Source: Hemibagrus wyckioides
Lineage: Eukaryota > Chordata > Actinopteri > Siluriformes > Bagridae
Direction of reading: 5' to 3'
DNA: 64,000 bases
Assembly: GCF_019097595.1 (NCBI RefSeq)
Contig: NC_080718.1
Location: forward strand, 17,064,657-17,128,656
Shown piece after piece: positions 47,879 through 59,029 of this stretch. The notes beneath the pieces are model-generated. The model saw only the letters and a list, made by a program, of their open reading frames with translations, was not told the origin of the DNA and made no database searches. Position numbers and translations under genes: made by a program. The stretch's first letter is position 1. The number at the start of each line of letters is the position of its first letter.

Positions 47879-48420
47879 ATGTCTATCTATCTGTCTGTCA
47901 GTCAATCAATCTATCTGTTCTGTATCTATCTGTATATGTATCTATCTGTCTGTGTCTGTCTGTCTATCTATATCTAGCTAGCTAGCTAGATAGCTATCCG
48001 TCTATCTATCTATCTATCTATCTAAAAACAGCACTCCTAGCCCGGGATACAATGGTAATAGAGTTGTGGTATGAAATGTAGAAAGGCAAACACAGAGTAG
48101 ACTTTAAATCGTAGCAAAGCTGTAACTAGAAAGTTAGAGGAGAGCTTCAGCAACACATCGTGCTGTATTTATTTTAATCAATAAGAGCTTTAAGATAAAG
48201 ACGTCGTGCTGTATTTATTTTAATCAATAACAGCTTTAAGATAAAGCCCCTTCTGCAGCACGTTCCTCTCTCTCTCTGCAGTCTGCTCTCCACACTACAG
48301 CACACACTCGGCTTAGTTAATGATCGCATTATTTTCCGAACGCAGTTACCTGCTACATGCTCTCTCTTCATCACTCGGTTCCTCAATCTCGTACGAATCA
48401 TACTCTTCTTTTCGGTTCAT
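43901..48420 (-). CDS. EAPP: E2F-associated phosphoprotein
   Basis: Nuclear phosphoprotein that interacts with activating E2F proteins and modulates E2F-dependent transcription. Six minus-strand exons: 48350-48420 (ATG at 48420), 45214-45398, 45022-45132, 44824-44938, 44321-44446 and 43901-44219 (stop TGA). Sizes sum to 927 nt, 308 residues (human 285). Landmarks: N-terminal [30 protein letters not shown]; acidic [50 protein letters not shown]; a CxxC pair in [16 protein letters not shown] (possible zinc site); and the conserved tail [20 protein letters not shown]. All introns are GT-AG. Intron 1 (45399-48349) carries a Tc1 transposon inside a TCTA array. The promoter side has CCGGAAGT (ETS) near 48482 and CACGTGAC at 48549-48556. 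Confidence 0.96.
45667..45850. repeat. (TCTA)n microsatellite, left block
   Basis: Nearly pure tetranucleotide array with a few TGCC interruptions, ending at the TA target site of the Tc1 insertion at 45851. In EAPP intron 1. Confidence 0.97.
45851..47044 (-). mobile_element. Complete Tc1-like transposon (1,194 bp)
   Basis: Flanked by TA on both sides (45849-45850, 47045-47046). Terminal inverted repeats of about 28 bp match exactly, beginning CACTATATTGCCAAAAGTAT. It carries one uninterrupted transposase gene on the minus strand. The host site is a TCTA microsatellite, which offers many TA targets. Perfect termini and an open frame point to a recent insertion that may still be mobile. Confidence 0.95.
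45933..46910 (-). CDS. Tc1-family transposase, intact frame
   Basis: 325-residue DDE transposase that would excise and insert the surrounding element at TA sites. I start it at ATG 46908-46910 ([20 protein letters not shown]), the usual Tc1 start; the open frame extends upstream without a better ATG. The N-terminus has two helix-turn-helix segments of the paired-like DNA-binding domain, separated by the GRPRKL AT-hook-like motif. The catalytic domain has D in WSDESRF, D in [11 protein letters not shown] and E in [11 protein letters not shown], with 34 residues between the second D and the E (DD34E), plus the Gly-rich FGGGGIMVW box. No stop or frameshift is visible. Slightly shorter than the usual roughly 340 residues. 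Confidence 0.95.
   Translation of the reverse strand: MGRSQELSEFQRGTVIGCHLCNKSSRENSSLLNIPQSIVSCIIRTWKCLGTTATQPRSGRPRKLTERGQRMLRRIVRRGRQLSAESIATDLQTSCGLQISSRTVRRELHGMGFHGRAAASKPYITKCNAKRRMQWCKARRHWTLEQWRHVLWSDESRFSIWQSDGRVWVWRLPGERYLSDCIVPSVKFGGGGIMVWCASAYQDILDNSMLPTLWEQFGAGPFLFQHDCAPVHKARTIKTWMTESGVDELDWPAQSPDLNPIEHLWDELERRLRARPSRPTSVCDLTNALLEEWSKIPINTLLNLVDSLPRRVEAVIAAKSGPTSY
47047..48024. repeat. Compound (TCTA)n/(TCTG)n array with higher-order units
   Basis: Nearly 1 kb of TCTA, TCTG and TCCA tetranucleotides. Blocks such as CTATCTGTTCTGTCTCTGTC followed by TATATGCCTATCTATCTG recur several times, giving a higher-order unit. All three plus-strand frames are open for more than 300 codons (Leu-Ser-Ile-Tyr repeats), an artefact of the repeat composition. 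In EAPP intron 1. Confidence 0.95.
48158..48249. repeat. 46-bp tandem duplication
   Basis: Two near-identical copies of a unit starting TCGTGCTGTATTTATTTTAA, 46 bp apart, about 100 bp inside EAPP intron 1. Confidence 0.9.
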
Positions 48421-48774
48421 TGTTTTCTTTAATCCAGAAGAAAACTAAAGAAATATTACAAACTTTGCTTTAACGTAAACCCCGGAAGTACGCCGGATGC
48501 CGTGAACAGACCGCTAAGGGTTTCCGGGTTAAGTCGTCCTGCCCCCTGCACGTGACGCATCAAAATAAAGGTTGATTGATGAGTCAGTAAAAGAAAAAGA
48601 AACAGCTTTTAAACAACCAATTCCCCATAAAGCTACACAGTTTGAAGGTTTTCATACATCCCACACCTCAGAGAGGATGGGATAATAAATTAGATATAGA
48701 TATAGATGGCAAAAAGAAGTAATTCTGATCAATCCTGAAGGATTTTTTGTCAATCCCACCTGGTAACAAATATA
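48421..48774. promoter_or_regulatory. EAPP: EAPP promoter region
   Basis: Sequence upstream of the EAPP start on the minus strand. CCGGAAGT (ETS) near 48482 and CACGTGAC at 48549-48556 are typical of housekeeping promoters. From about 48715 a degenerate AATTCTGATCAATCC-type repeat begins. Confidence 0.45.
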
Positions 48775-49323
48775 CACAAATCAGGCATAACATTATGACC
48801 ACTTGCCTAATATTGTGTTGGTCCCCCTGTTTCCTGCCAAAACAACCCTGACCCGTCATGCACTGTGTATTCTGACACCTTTCTATCAGAACCAGCATTA
48901 ACTTCTTCAGCAGTCTGAGCAACAGTAGCTCGTCTGTTGGATGGGATCACACGGGCCAGCCTTCCCTCCCCATGTGCATTAATGAGCCTTGGCCGCCCAT
49001 GACCCTGTCGCCAATTCACCACTGTTCCTTCCTTGGACCACTTTTGATAGATACTGACCACTGCAGACCGGGAACACCCCACAAGAGCTGCAGTTTTGGA
49101 GATGCTCTGATCCAGTCGTCTAGCCATCACAATTTGGCCCTTGTCAAACTCGCTCAAATCCTTACGCTTGCCCATTTTTCCTGCTTCTAACACATCAACT
49201 TTGAGGACAAAATGTTCACTTGCTGCCTAATATATCCCACCCACTAACAGGTACCATGATGAGGAGATCATCAGTGTTATTCACTTCATCTCTCAGTGCT
49301 CATAATGTTATGGCTGATCGGTG
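48775..49323 (-). mobile_element. Non-autonomous Tc1 derivative, copy 2 (549 bp)
   Basis: Flanked by TA; termini CACAAATCAGGCATAACATT and CATAATGTTATGGCTGATCG. Best preserved of three copies with the same internal deletion. It encodes an open DNA-binding-domain frame. It interrupts a degenerate minisatellite that continues on both sides. Confidence 0.92.
48807..49175 (-). CDS. Tc1 transposase DNA-binding domain only (122 aa)
   Basis: Open frame starting [20 protein letters not shown], with HTH motif [20 protein letters not shown], the hook HGRPRLI, and a second HTH ending SEYTVH. It then reads [16 protein letters not shown] across the deletion junction to a stop. The whole DDE catalytic domain is missing. 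It could make a DNA-binding protein able to occupy element ends; whether it is expressed is unknown. Confidence 0.7.
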   Translation of the reverse strand: MGKRKDLSEFDKGQIVMARRLDQSISKTAALVGCSRSAVVSIYQKWSKEGTVVNWRQGHGRPRLINAHGEGRLARVIPSNRRATVAQTAEEVNAGSDRKVSEYTVHDGSGLFWQETGGPTQY

Positions 49324-49700
49324 TATGTTGACCAATTGCTCATGTTCTCATAAGAATTCTGTCCATTGGCCCATTCCCTCATTAACTGAAGAATCCCACC
49401 CAGTCCTGCAGGAAGTTTGACCACTCCCACTCACTCCTGAAGAAATTCAGAACAATACCATGCCCTGCTGAAAAATTCTATGAGTCTCAGTTTAATTCAG
49501 ACTAATCACCCTTAATCTTGAAAGGGATTCTGATCAATCCCACCACTCTCTAAGGAATTCCAACCAGTCCCATCTACTTCCAGAGAAGCAGTTATTATTT
49601 TTGTTTGCCTGCAATGTTTTCTACAAAGCCTAGTTGATTCTAGTGACCAAACCTTAAACTACTTCTACCCTGACCAGGATAAAGCATTTCCTGGAGAAGA
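49324..49700. repeat. Degenerate minisatellite and repeat fragment
   Basis: Recurring GAATTCTGACCAATCCCACC-like units, diverged, from about 49330 to 49590, continuing a block at 48715-48770 on the other side of the Tc1 derivative. At 49671-49685 TGACCAGGATAAAGC is a fragment of a common fish interspersed repeat. Confidence 0.5.
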
Positions 49701-49935
49701 ATACATGACCGCTGTAAATGTGTAGCACAGTGTGGCTTAAGCACCGCCTCCTGCTGTTCCATGTGGTTTTTGTAAAGCATGAAATGAATTGCATCATCAA
49801 TGTTTCAAGCTATGCTCTTGTATCAGATATTTTTTTTATTGTAACTGGTGAGAGTACATTTTAAAAATCCGAGGAAAACTGACATCTCTTTCACTCACAT
49901 GGAATCAACTGTATCACATAAGGTAAACAGTATTA

Positions 49936-50742
49936 TTTATTTTTTGTTTTAATGTCTTGTCCATCACCTTCTGTATCACCGGTATTACTGTTTATCAGCA
50001 TTCCTCCATCTGAATAAATGGAAGCTTTGGTCACATACTGTGAAAAATACACATTCATATACAGTGCACTTAAAAAGCCTGGGGGAAATGTTTTCAGATT
50101 GATACATATTGGGTTTTTTTTACAATATGAGATTAGTGTATATATTAAGGCAAACATAATGATCAGGAATGAAAAAGAATAAATGATTTGAATTTGCTAT
50201 AGAGTAATAAAAAACAAAAAAAAAAGGAACTATTAGTCAGATTAAGCTGTTCAAGAGCAGTACAATGGAAACTAATACAACATGTACAAGGCTTTGAGTG
50301 AACATACAGTTTAATCATACGATTAGCTCAATGTGAACAAGTCAGCTGAGCATCATCCATACAAAAAGGATTACCCAAACTAAAGATTACAATAAGCCAA
50401 AAATTAACCAGAGATAGAAAAACAATTAGACATCAATGTATATATGTTGATGTAGCGACTCCCATGAAAACGTCAATTAACGATCAGAAGTTACAAGATG
50501 TGATTAGATGAAGTTGTTGTAGATTCTTGTGCTGTGTGGACTTGGGAAATCTTCCACAGTGGGCCGCATCAGTTTAAGGGGGTTGTGGAGGGAGTATGAT
50601 GTCTCAGGTAGTGATATAAACAGTGATACATACTGTTTCTTGACAAACAGACCCCAGGTATGCGTTCTCTCTCTCCCCCCTCCATCCTCCCAGTAAGACG
50701 GGACCAAACAGGGAAAGCCCTAGTGAACCTCAGTTTAGGGTC
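49936..50742 (-). other. SNX6: SNX6 3' UTR
   Basis: Downstream of the SNX6 stop on the minus strand, to an inverted AATAAA (TTTATT at 49936-49941). No other feature seen. Confidence 0.5.
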
Positions 50743-53700
50743 TTAAGTGTCCCCTTTTAGAACAGACAGGCAGCTTTGCAACAACTGGAGATTACCCTAA
50801 AATGTAAAAGGCAAGTGAACAGTGAATACCATGACAACTAAATAGGATTTGCACGCATTCATAGCTTTTTCATAGAATATATAGTTACCTTAGCATGTTT
50901 GAGTTCAAGCTCAGCTAGTTCCACCAAGTTCTTTCTGAATGCTGCTACTCTTCTTGTTTTGAAATCTACCAGTTCTGTGGGGAAATGAAAACAGGAAGTT
51001 TGTTAACCAAACAGAAATTTTGCATGATGCCAATATAATCTCAGATAAACGCAATGACATTTACATGTAAACATGTCGACTTGTTAGTCGCAACGAGACT
51101 CTTCAGAGTGAAAGAAATACACTGAAACAACAAATACCTTGTTTAGCCGATTCTGAGATTTTCTCAAACTTCTGACAGCAAACTTGCTGGGTGGTTTCTG
51201 CCTGAAGGACATCTTTGTTCTTAGCCCTGGCTTTGTCCAGAGCTTTGTTTGCGTTCTCGTAATCAACTAATGCCCTTCCTCGTCTGTAAAGCAGGTCCTG
51301 AAGGACAATGATAGCATTTCTCAGAACTCAGCACAAACACTAAACCTACACTCATGACTACACTTGTAACCCTAAACCCCATAATTTCCATGCTGCAATA
51401 TAGGAGTGGTATTACTGTAAGACTGCAAATTACACTTGAATGGTCAGCTCCATAGCTACTGGCAACCTTGGCGTTTAAAAAAAATAAAAATAAAAAATAA
51501 ATAAATAAACAAACAAACAAACAGAAGAGGAAATGTTAAGGAAAAAACCTCTTTGTGGTTTAACAGTCATCTCACACTGACAATTTGAAGGGCAAAATTA
51601 GGTCAGTGTAAAGCCTTATTAAAATATACAGTTTTAACAAACTCAATGTCACAATTATTTGCAGCTCTAAAAATTCAGAATGTAAATGAAGCATGTTCCA
51701 CCTAATATTTTACTTTTTTTTTAAAAACAAAAAACAAAAAAACAATTCACTTGAGAAATCGTAAGCAGTCATTCATGACTTCCCGTTTCATATATGAGGT
51801 GACACACAAGCCAAATTCCCCTAGTTAGAGTGTACATAAATGAAATTAAACAAAAGCATGTTGAGCTTCATAAATTAGGTGATGACGTTAAACAATAGCA
51901 CCACACCTAAGAAAGTTCATATCCATTGTTGAGGCAATAATTATGTAGTTAAAACCAAACAGAGCTACAGTTAGTCTTCCTGGATGAGGACGCAAAGTAG
52001 ATTTTGCTCCCAGACACAGTAAGGAGGTTGGTTAGAGCTGGAGATTTGCAGATATTTCTGGCTCACAAAGTCTACAAATATATAATCACATGCCAGCTCT
52101 ATGCCAACAAACTATTTGGTGCGCCAAATAGCTTAGAAGAGAGCCTTTTCTTTATTCAAACCCAAAAATGTCAGTTCTAGAGTTTACTGGAACCAGGTTC
52201 TATGATAAGATGAGGGGAAAAAAAATAAAACTTTTTGGTGGAAGTGGTTTTGGTAGAAAAGGGAGGGTTGTACAAAATAAAAACCTAAAATGGAGGATCT
52301 GTGATGTTGTGGGCTGTTTTTCATTGAGGATCTGAAAATCTTGAAGATCCAGTGGATATTCTTTTTAAATGAATATCAGACTGTCTCTGCTAAAAAAGAT
52401 ACAACTGGGTTGTGGTTGGATGTTGAAGCATGACATTTTTTAATGTTCACAGAATTAAGCTTTTGACATTGCAAACCAGCTTCCTGACCTAAGACCTATT
52501 GAAAACATGTAGGATGAGCTGAAGAGGACAGTGCGGAAGGGAAGACCTCAGTCCACTGAGGAACTGAAGAGACTCTGTATTGAAGCGTGATCACAGATTC
52601 CTGCTCTGTAAAGTATTACATGCAATAATTGTGACAAAAATATATATATTTTTTACTAATAAAATATTTTCAGTGGGAGATTTATCTCATTAACAACATT
52701 TTTCCCAGAGCCTTTCTTTCCTTTCTTTACCAAGAGTGCCACTAATCCTGGATCTGACCGTGTTTTACGATATGATATGCAGAAAGGGTCAGGCAGCGTA
52801 CCTTGGCGGCTTGTGACTCCCGGAGGTAATACTTCAGCAAGTCAGCAAGTTTTAGGTCCTCATCAGCAGCAACTCGTGCTTCAATTTTCTACACAGGAAA
52901 CAGACAAAATTGTAAAAAATGGATTACCAGGAAACAGGCAAGTGACCTTATGAACACTGACCATTTGTGCTTCATTCCTATAGCTTTGTGCTGGTGTAAA
53001 ACTGCTGAGGTTGCCAAAGAATTACAGAGTATGCTATTTCCTCCCAAGATTAAAACATTTTAAGGGGTTAAAACAGTTAAGCTGATCTCCCATCATATCA
53101 CAAGACTTGAGAAGCTGCTGCTCTTACTAGAAGCTATTGTAAAGCTGGAGATCATAAAAATGCTGCAAAAAAAAAAAAAAAAGATCTTGAAATTTACATA
53201 CCCGTGTTTTCTCAAAAAGTTCAGACACTTTCAAGAAAAATCTAAAAGAGGGCAAAAAAAAAACAACAAACAAATTTAGCCATTTTAAACACATGAAATG
53301 ATGTTAACATTAAAGTGCACTTGTATACTAACACACATGGGCCTGATTACTAAATAGATGGAACAAATCAAAAGCCCTTTCACAAAAGTATTGTTATTTA
53401 AATCGCTGGGAAGAAGTCCAAATGACAGGAAGACTAAGACAGTAATCAAGCATCATGAGACATAGTACAATGCCTGGGAAATTAACAGAGGTTGCAATAT
53501 ATAACTGAGAAAAAGGGGAAGCAACTCGGTGATTATTTATTCTATGACAAACTGAGACCTTCAGATTGGCTGATTTAAAACATTAGTACGGTGACGGAGA
53601 AAAGAAAAGATTCACAGTTGAATGTATTGTTAGTCATTTGTGCTGAGGACCTTTATAAACAAAAAAACACACTACTAGCAGATTAAACATGGAACGTTAG

Positions 53701-56617
53701 TGGGAAAACATGCTGATAATGTGACGGTATCAGTGCCATACTTGCACATGTCTGTTGAATCCTGGGTCCCTAAAGTGTACAGCGTGGAGGCAATTCTGTT
53801 GATGTCTTCCGCAGCGCCTGAAACAGAGCTTGTGTTACACAGCTCCAACACAAAACACAGCTATTCCTGTGCCAGGCTTCGTTCTGGAAAAACTCACTGC
53901 CATCACTCATTCATGCACTGACTCAGTCATCCTTTCACTCAGTTAAAAGACAAACTCACTCTGCTTATTCTCCACATCTGTGGGTCATTTAATACAGACA
54001 TGGAAAAAGAATGAGCAGCTCACTCAGATTTGTAATACACATAATGAGCAGTATGTCAACAGAGAGATGATTCAGCCATGAGAAACATGTAATCAGTTTT
54101 TCCTTCTCAGGCAACTATTTTCTCTGAGAATTTCTGCTTTCCATATTTGTGGGTAAATTAATGCATTCAAAAAGGGTATAAACTACTTGAAATAATGCAT
54201 AGTGGGATATCATACATGCACAGACAGACACATGCATAAACACGGGCAGAAGGATAAACATCTGAGCTGTCAGTTTAAGTGTAACATTCTGTCATGGGGC
54301 ATAAAGAAATAATTTTGGTGTGTGTATGATAACTAAGTCCATGACTATTATGAAATGTAATGATTCTTGAAATTTCTTTTGAGATATTGTGCTCTTATTT
54401 AAACTATTAATGTTTATTCCAGTGGAAATGAATAATGGTGAAATGATCATCAGAAAAGTAGGTTACATTTAAACTTATTCACGCTCATTTTCCCTCTGCT
54501 AAATAGTTTGTTTGGCGCTACCTAATAAAATGAAAATGTCTCTCAGGACCATTGAGTAACGTTGAACGCTGAATGCTTTCAAAAAGTTAATAGAAAACAA
54601 GGAGACGGGGTTATGTTAATGTTTCTTTATGCATGTTTAGACAGTTAACAAAGTCACGTCATGCGCAACGTTAAATAAACCGCAGTGCTACATTTAGAAA
54701 GTCTGTGTAAATGAACGCATTAATATTAAAAAGCTTAGAAAAATATGAAAATTAAACTTACTTTTGTGAGACCTGATCATTCTGTCAGACTTCATAGAGG
54801 CATCCTTGACACGGTTATGGTATTCTAAGAGGAATGTCTTCTCATGTTCAAAGAAGTCATCTACATCCTGTACTCAAACACAGAGAGTGACAGGTTTAAG
54901 TGTAAAATAAAATTTCATAGAAGTTTTCCATGAATAATTCAAAAACTAATCATGAAAGAAGTGGTGGTCAGGTCTAACTGTTATTCATATAAACACTGGC
55001 AACAATAAATTAATTCCAGGCAACCACTGGTAAATCATTTCCTGCAACGTTTTCACTCACATGACTGTCACATTATATTCACATGACTTACCTTAACACC
55101 TGCCACTAGTACTCCATCTGCAGACTTCACTACATTCTTGAAAAAGTCCTCCAGTTTTTCTTTCTTGTTTTTGCCTCGTACACTTAGCTGCCATTGCCAG
55201 AGACAAGCAAAAATGTAGAAGTGAAATTAAATCGTAGGATTTACCAAGCTCATTATTTTCATAAAACATATTCAGCTTGAAATAGTTCAGTTGAACATGT
55301 GGTTCACGCATCACTGGTTATAACAGGCCAGGAAATATGGTGCATACTTATCATGCACACATACTTACATCTTGGTTGTATTCCAAGAAAACATGAAAGT
55401 TTAAGTCCTTCCTCAGGACAGGATGTGCAGCAACACGGCAGAGGAAAACCTCATGCATCGCCACGGTCTTCTTAAAGATGGCCAGGTATTCGCTGAAACA
55501 CAATACGAGTTAGTAGTGCTGATACCGACTCATAAAACAATGCAACAATAAAACTGTTAACCATTTTATATTTGACAGATATGTAAGTGAAAGTGACTCA
55601 CGCCTCGAGTTCTTGTTTCATTTTAGTGAACTCCTCCTTGGTCATGGAGCCTTCACCCTCACCCAGCTTCTGCAGCTTCTCTCTTGAGGCATCAAAGTCT
55701 GGTCTCGGAGGAGCAGGTGGGATCTGGCAACATTTTAATAATCATTTTAATGATCTTCCTTGCTTATATCGCTGTTTTGTCTTTTGACAATCAGAGAGTA
55801 ATTCTAATGGAGCACTCACACTAATGATATCAGTGGTCACCGTGTCATTCTTTACATGCACATAGCAAACACTGCATCTAATGTTAAGTGCTAGGAATAA
55901 TTCACTTGAGAGGTATTATATAGCTTTCTGTGCAGAGAAGCTTGGGTCCAAAACAATTTCCAAATGAAATAAATCAGTCAGCAACAGAGCAAGCCAGAAT
56001 ATTAACCAGTGCAGAGTGGTACAACTGAGCAGCTAAATCGTTCTGTCATACCCAACATATTTCTCCTTCAGAAGTACGTCATATGCACCACAAAAATCTA
56101 TTGCAAAGAAAAAATAAAATTCTATTAGCAGGTAATGGCTTTTCTTCTGCCTCCGTACAGTGGCCACTCTGCTGTGATGCCTTTGGAAAACTGGGCCAAT
56201 GTCATTTTTATTATTTCCTGTGATGCACTGGACTTGAACAGTATACAAATTCACTCCTATGACAGTGCAGCATCAAGCTTTGTGCATTTCCCTGACCTAT
56301 AAAGTACAGAGCTACAGTTTAAGACAATATCCTGAGGTCTTGAGGCCAACTGCCTTGTACATTTCCTCTAATCCCAGTTCTGGAAATTGTGCAAGTTAAG
56401 AACTTCTAGGGCTCACAAAAATGTCTGTTCTACATTTATGCTGTACTTACAATAAATCCAGCATATTCCTCGTTCTCCACAAAAGAGTCATGAAGCCAGA
56501 TAAACTCTTCATGTTGTCTCACCACAGAGAACTCGTTCTGCTTGAAGTTGGGAAGAGTGCTCTATAAGGGCATAACAATATATATATAAATATTATTCAA
56601 TCCAAAAACAATGTGTT

Positions 56618-56696
<79 letters not shown>

Positions 56697-58161
56697 TTGA
56701 ATGGGGCTGAGCTATGTCACAATGTCACTACTGAAATAAACTACGTCATAACACACATTTCTATAACTGGTACTCTAACTTACTCACAGTAACATAAAGC
56801 AGACTGAATTTTATATATTTTTCCTTGCAAGATAAAAATCAAATCGAAACCTAGCATAAAAAAATTGCATCACAATAAAATGCCCCCTAGCTGCATTTTT
56901 GCATACCTTTGTATGGACGGTGAATTTCACTTTGTCTCTCTCACTCAGAGCGTCTGAAATGTCCACTTGTAATGTAGCATCGGTCTGAAGGTCCACATTA
57001 ACGGCCCTTGGCTGTAAAACATATGAATAATCAATTATTCCTCGCACACAGATTTCAACTCGCGTGTTTAGGAATTCAACACATTGTGCACAAAAACTCA
57101 CATTAGAAAGATGAATCTCTAAAGTTATTAACTAAGTATCAGTTCTCAATCACTGGTTTTGGACTGAGGGACGGAATCTGTAAATATGTACAGTATATCA
57201 GAAAAAGGGCTCGATTTCGATTCTAAGCTTGGGTTAGAAGGTGTTCTTTTCATGCCAGTCTAAGTTTGCGCCAGCTTCTCTGGCTCCCTCTTACCTCCCA
57301 AAAACATGCCAGGTATACTAGTGTAATACTAATGCACTACAATACATTGTCCCTAGGTGTGATGGAGTGTTATGGATCAGTGTCTCTCCTCATGCACAGT
57401 TGCTGAGGTAAGCTCTGTACAAACCACAGCCCTGGCCACGAATAAATGAATGAAAATAAGACTAAAGCTGGTTTTGGAGGGGGAAAGGGAAGTTCAGGAA
57501 GAATGACAGAGGAAGAAGTGAAAAATCAATCAATCCGTGTAGATCCAGTAAGAGTAACACCACTCTCTGGAACTGACAGCCTTTACTCTTAACACTTCCC
57601 CCAGCTTAAGGCACAAGAGAAGCTGATACAGACTCATGAAATAATATGAAAATGGCCCAGACTGCTGTCTAAACTTGCTGTCACTGGGTTAAAGGAGTTA
57701 AGTGGGTTAACGGTTCCGCATGTTTGCGTTTCTTCCCAATCGTGATAGCAGCTAGCTAACTGCCAGCAGGAAGTCAACTGACTCTCAGTACCTGGCTAAT
57801 AGCCTGTAGCACTAAACGACATTGACCATGACGTGACGTGATTGACACAGCTAAATCCAATATTATCCAGTGAACACTGCATAGAAGAAATATCCCGAAA
57901 TGCCTCAGCAGGCTCGACGGAATTGGCAAAGACGGGGAAAAAAAACAACAACAAAAAAACTTACTCCTCTGTCCTCCTCAGAGAGGAAATCGGGACCATC
58001 GTCCAGCCCTTCTTGCTGTCAAAAGGAAAGCACAGAGAGCACAAAATGCGTCGCTTACACATTTTCTCGACAGTTCACCTCTGAGGAAACCTACAGAAAA
58101 GACATGCAAGCTAAAAACACTGAGCAGGTTAGAAGAATTGTGAAGAAAAACCTACCATCAT
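50743..58161 (-). CDS. SNX6: Sorting nexin 6
   Basis: SNX-BAR protein that binds endosomal phosphoinositides and, with SNX1/SNX2, forms the membrane-tubulating part of retromer-linked retrograde sorting. Fourteen minus-strand exons: 58156-58161, 57965-58015, 56907-57011, 56451-56561, 55602-55723, 55369-55492, 55092-55187, 54762-54867, 53742-53817, 53202-53241, 52802-52888, 51138-51297, 50889-50974 and 50743-50796. They total 1,224 nt, 407 residues (human 406). The PX domain covers roughly exons 3-6 ([44 protein letters not shown]); the BAR region follows ([20 protein letters not shown] to [17 protein letters not shown]) and the protein ends [10 protein letters not shown]. The first coding exon is only ATGATG before its donor. 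All introns are GT-AG and every junction keeps frame. Intron 51298-52801 holds a decayed Tc1. Confidence 0.97.
51645..52660 (+). mobile_element. Decayed Tc1-like transposon in SNX6 intron
   Basis: TGTCACAATTATTTGCA near 51650 and its inverse TGCAATAATTGTGACA near 52622 mark the termini. Plus-strand relics include GCFSLR-like sequence near 52315 and [16 protein letters not shown] near 52485-52535 (the DDE Glu region with a stop). Inactive. Confidence 0.75.
56620..56694. repeat. (AT)n microsatellite
   Basis: About 37 AT units in the SNX6 intron between exons 3 and 4. Confidence 0.97.
57235..57450. repeat. Interspersed repeat fragment
   Basis: Diverged copy of a common fish repeat, recognised by CACCTCCCAAAAACATGCCAG-like and TGTCCCTAGGTGTGA motifs and an AATGAATG tail near 57445. 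In SNX6 intron 2. Family name not assigned. Confidence 0.5.
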
Positions 58162-58400
58162 GGCTGCTCCTGCGGGTGGAGTACGGATCCGGCGATGGGG
58201 TGTGACGTCACGTGAGGCCGCGAACACGGTAGGCGGAGCCTCGGAGAAGCGTCACCCTGCTACTCCAGCACGAGCTAGCGCACACGGAGTAAATAATGCT
58301 TTAAATCGGCAGTTTGTAAAGACATTGCTCCAAATAAAAAAATAAACACGTGTGCCTAACAATCTGCTTAATCTGTATAAAGGGTTTGATTAAAATTGCT
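58162..58400 (-). promoter_or_regulatory. SNX6: SNX6 promoter with overlapping CRE and CACGTG
   Basis: GC-rich upstream region. TGACGTCA at 58203-58210 (full cAMP-response-type palindrome) overlaps CACGTG at 58209-58214, so 58207-58216 reads GTCACGTGAG, one base from the TFEB/CLEAR consensus. The pair sits about 42 bp upstream of the ATG. Confidence 0.55.
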
Positions 58401-58639
58401 GCTTGAATTTGGTAATTGAAGGATCACGAGCGTGCAATGCGCGTGCAGTCTCGGGCAGTACGTGGTACAAAGTGCACCCATGTCTTGTGGCGATAGAGCT
58501 GTGTGAGCCTGAGGAGATAAGACAAAGTGTGTATTGGTGGAGACGCCTACTTAACACAAGTATGCATACTGTGTTGAGCATATAGAATATTACAACCTGC
58601 AGTTCTGTTCAGTGTACTGGCAACATATTACAATAATCC

Positions 58640-58930
58640 ATATTTATAGGACAGGACAACTGAAGATTTCATTCATCCTGATCTGGATCACAGGGACATA
58701 CTGGATGTGAACACCAGTCCATAACAGGGCATCATGCAGACATGTTCACGGTTTAGCACAGCCAGTCCACCTCCTGGCATGTTTCAGGAGGAAACTGGAG
58801 AATCCAAAGAAAACCCACATGGATATAGTGGGGAAGATGTGCACAGACACTCCCTACAGATAATACAGTGCTCAGAATCAAACCAGGAACCCTAGAGCTG
58901 TGAGGCAACAATGCTTCCTGCTACAAAGTA
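58640..58930. repeat. Diverged SINE-like repeat copy
   Basis: Shares the pattern of the repeat at 43137-43445 (ACACCAGTCCATAACAGGGC, AGGAGGAAACTGGAGAA, GAGCTGTGAGGCAACAATGC). No coding capacity. Confidence 0.5.
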
Positions 58931-59029
58931 CAAAGATATATAAAATAATTATGCTTAAGCTTTAATTGAGCTTACGGTTTTAATGTGTCTGAGGAAGGAA
59001 AAACCATAACCATGTCATAGCAGAAAATA

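Noticed and set aside
47017..47985. Three overlapping plus-strand open frames of over 310 codons
   Set aside because: They are translations of the TCTA/TCTG microsatellite in all three frames (Leu-Ser-Ile-Tyr repeats), with no start context or domain; repeat artefact.
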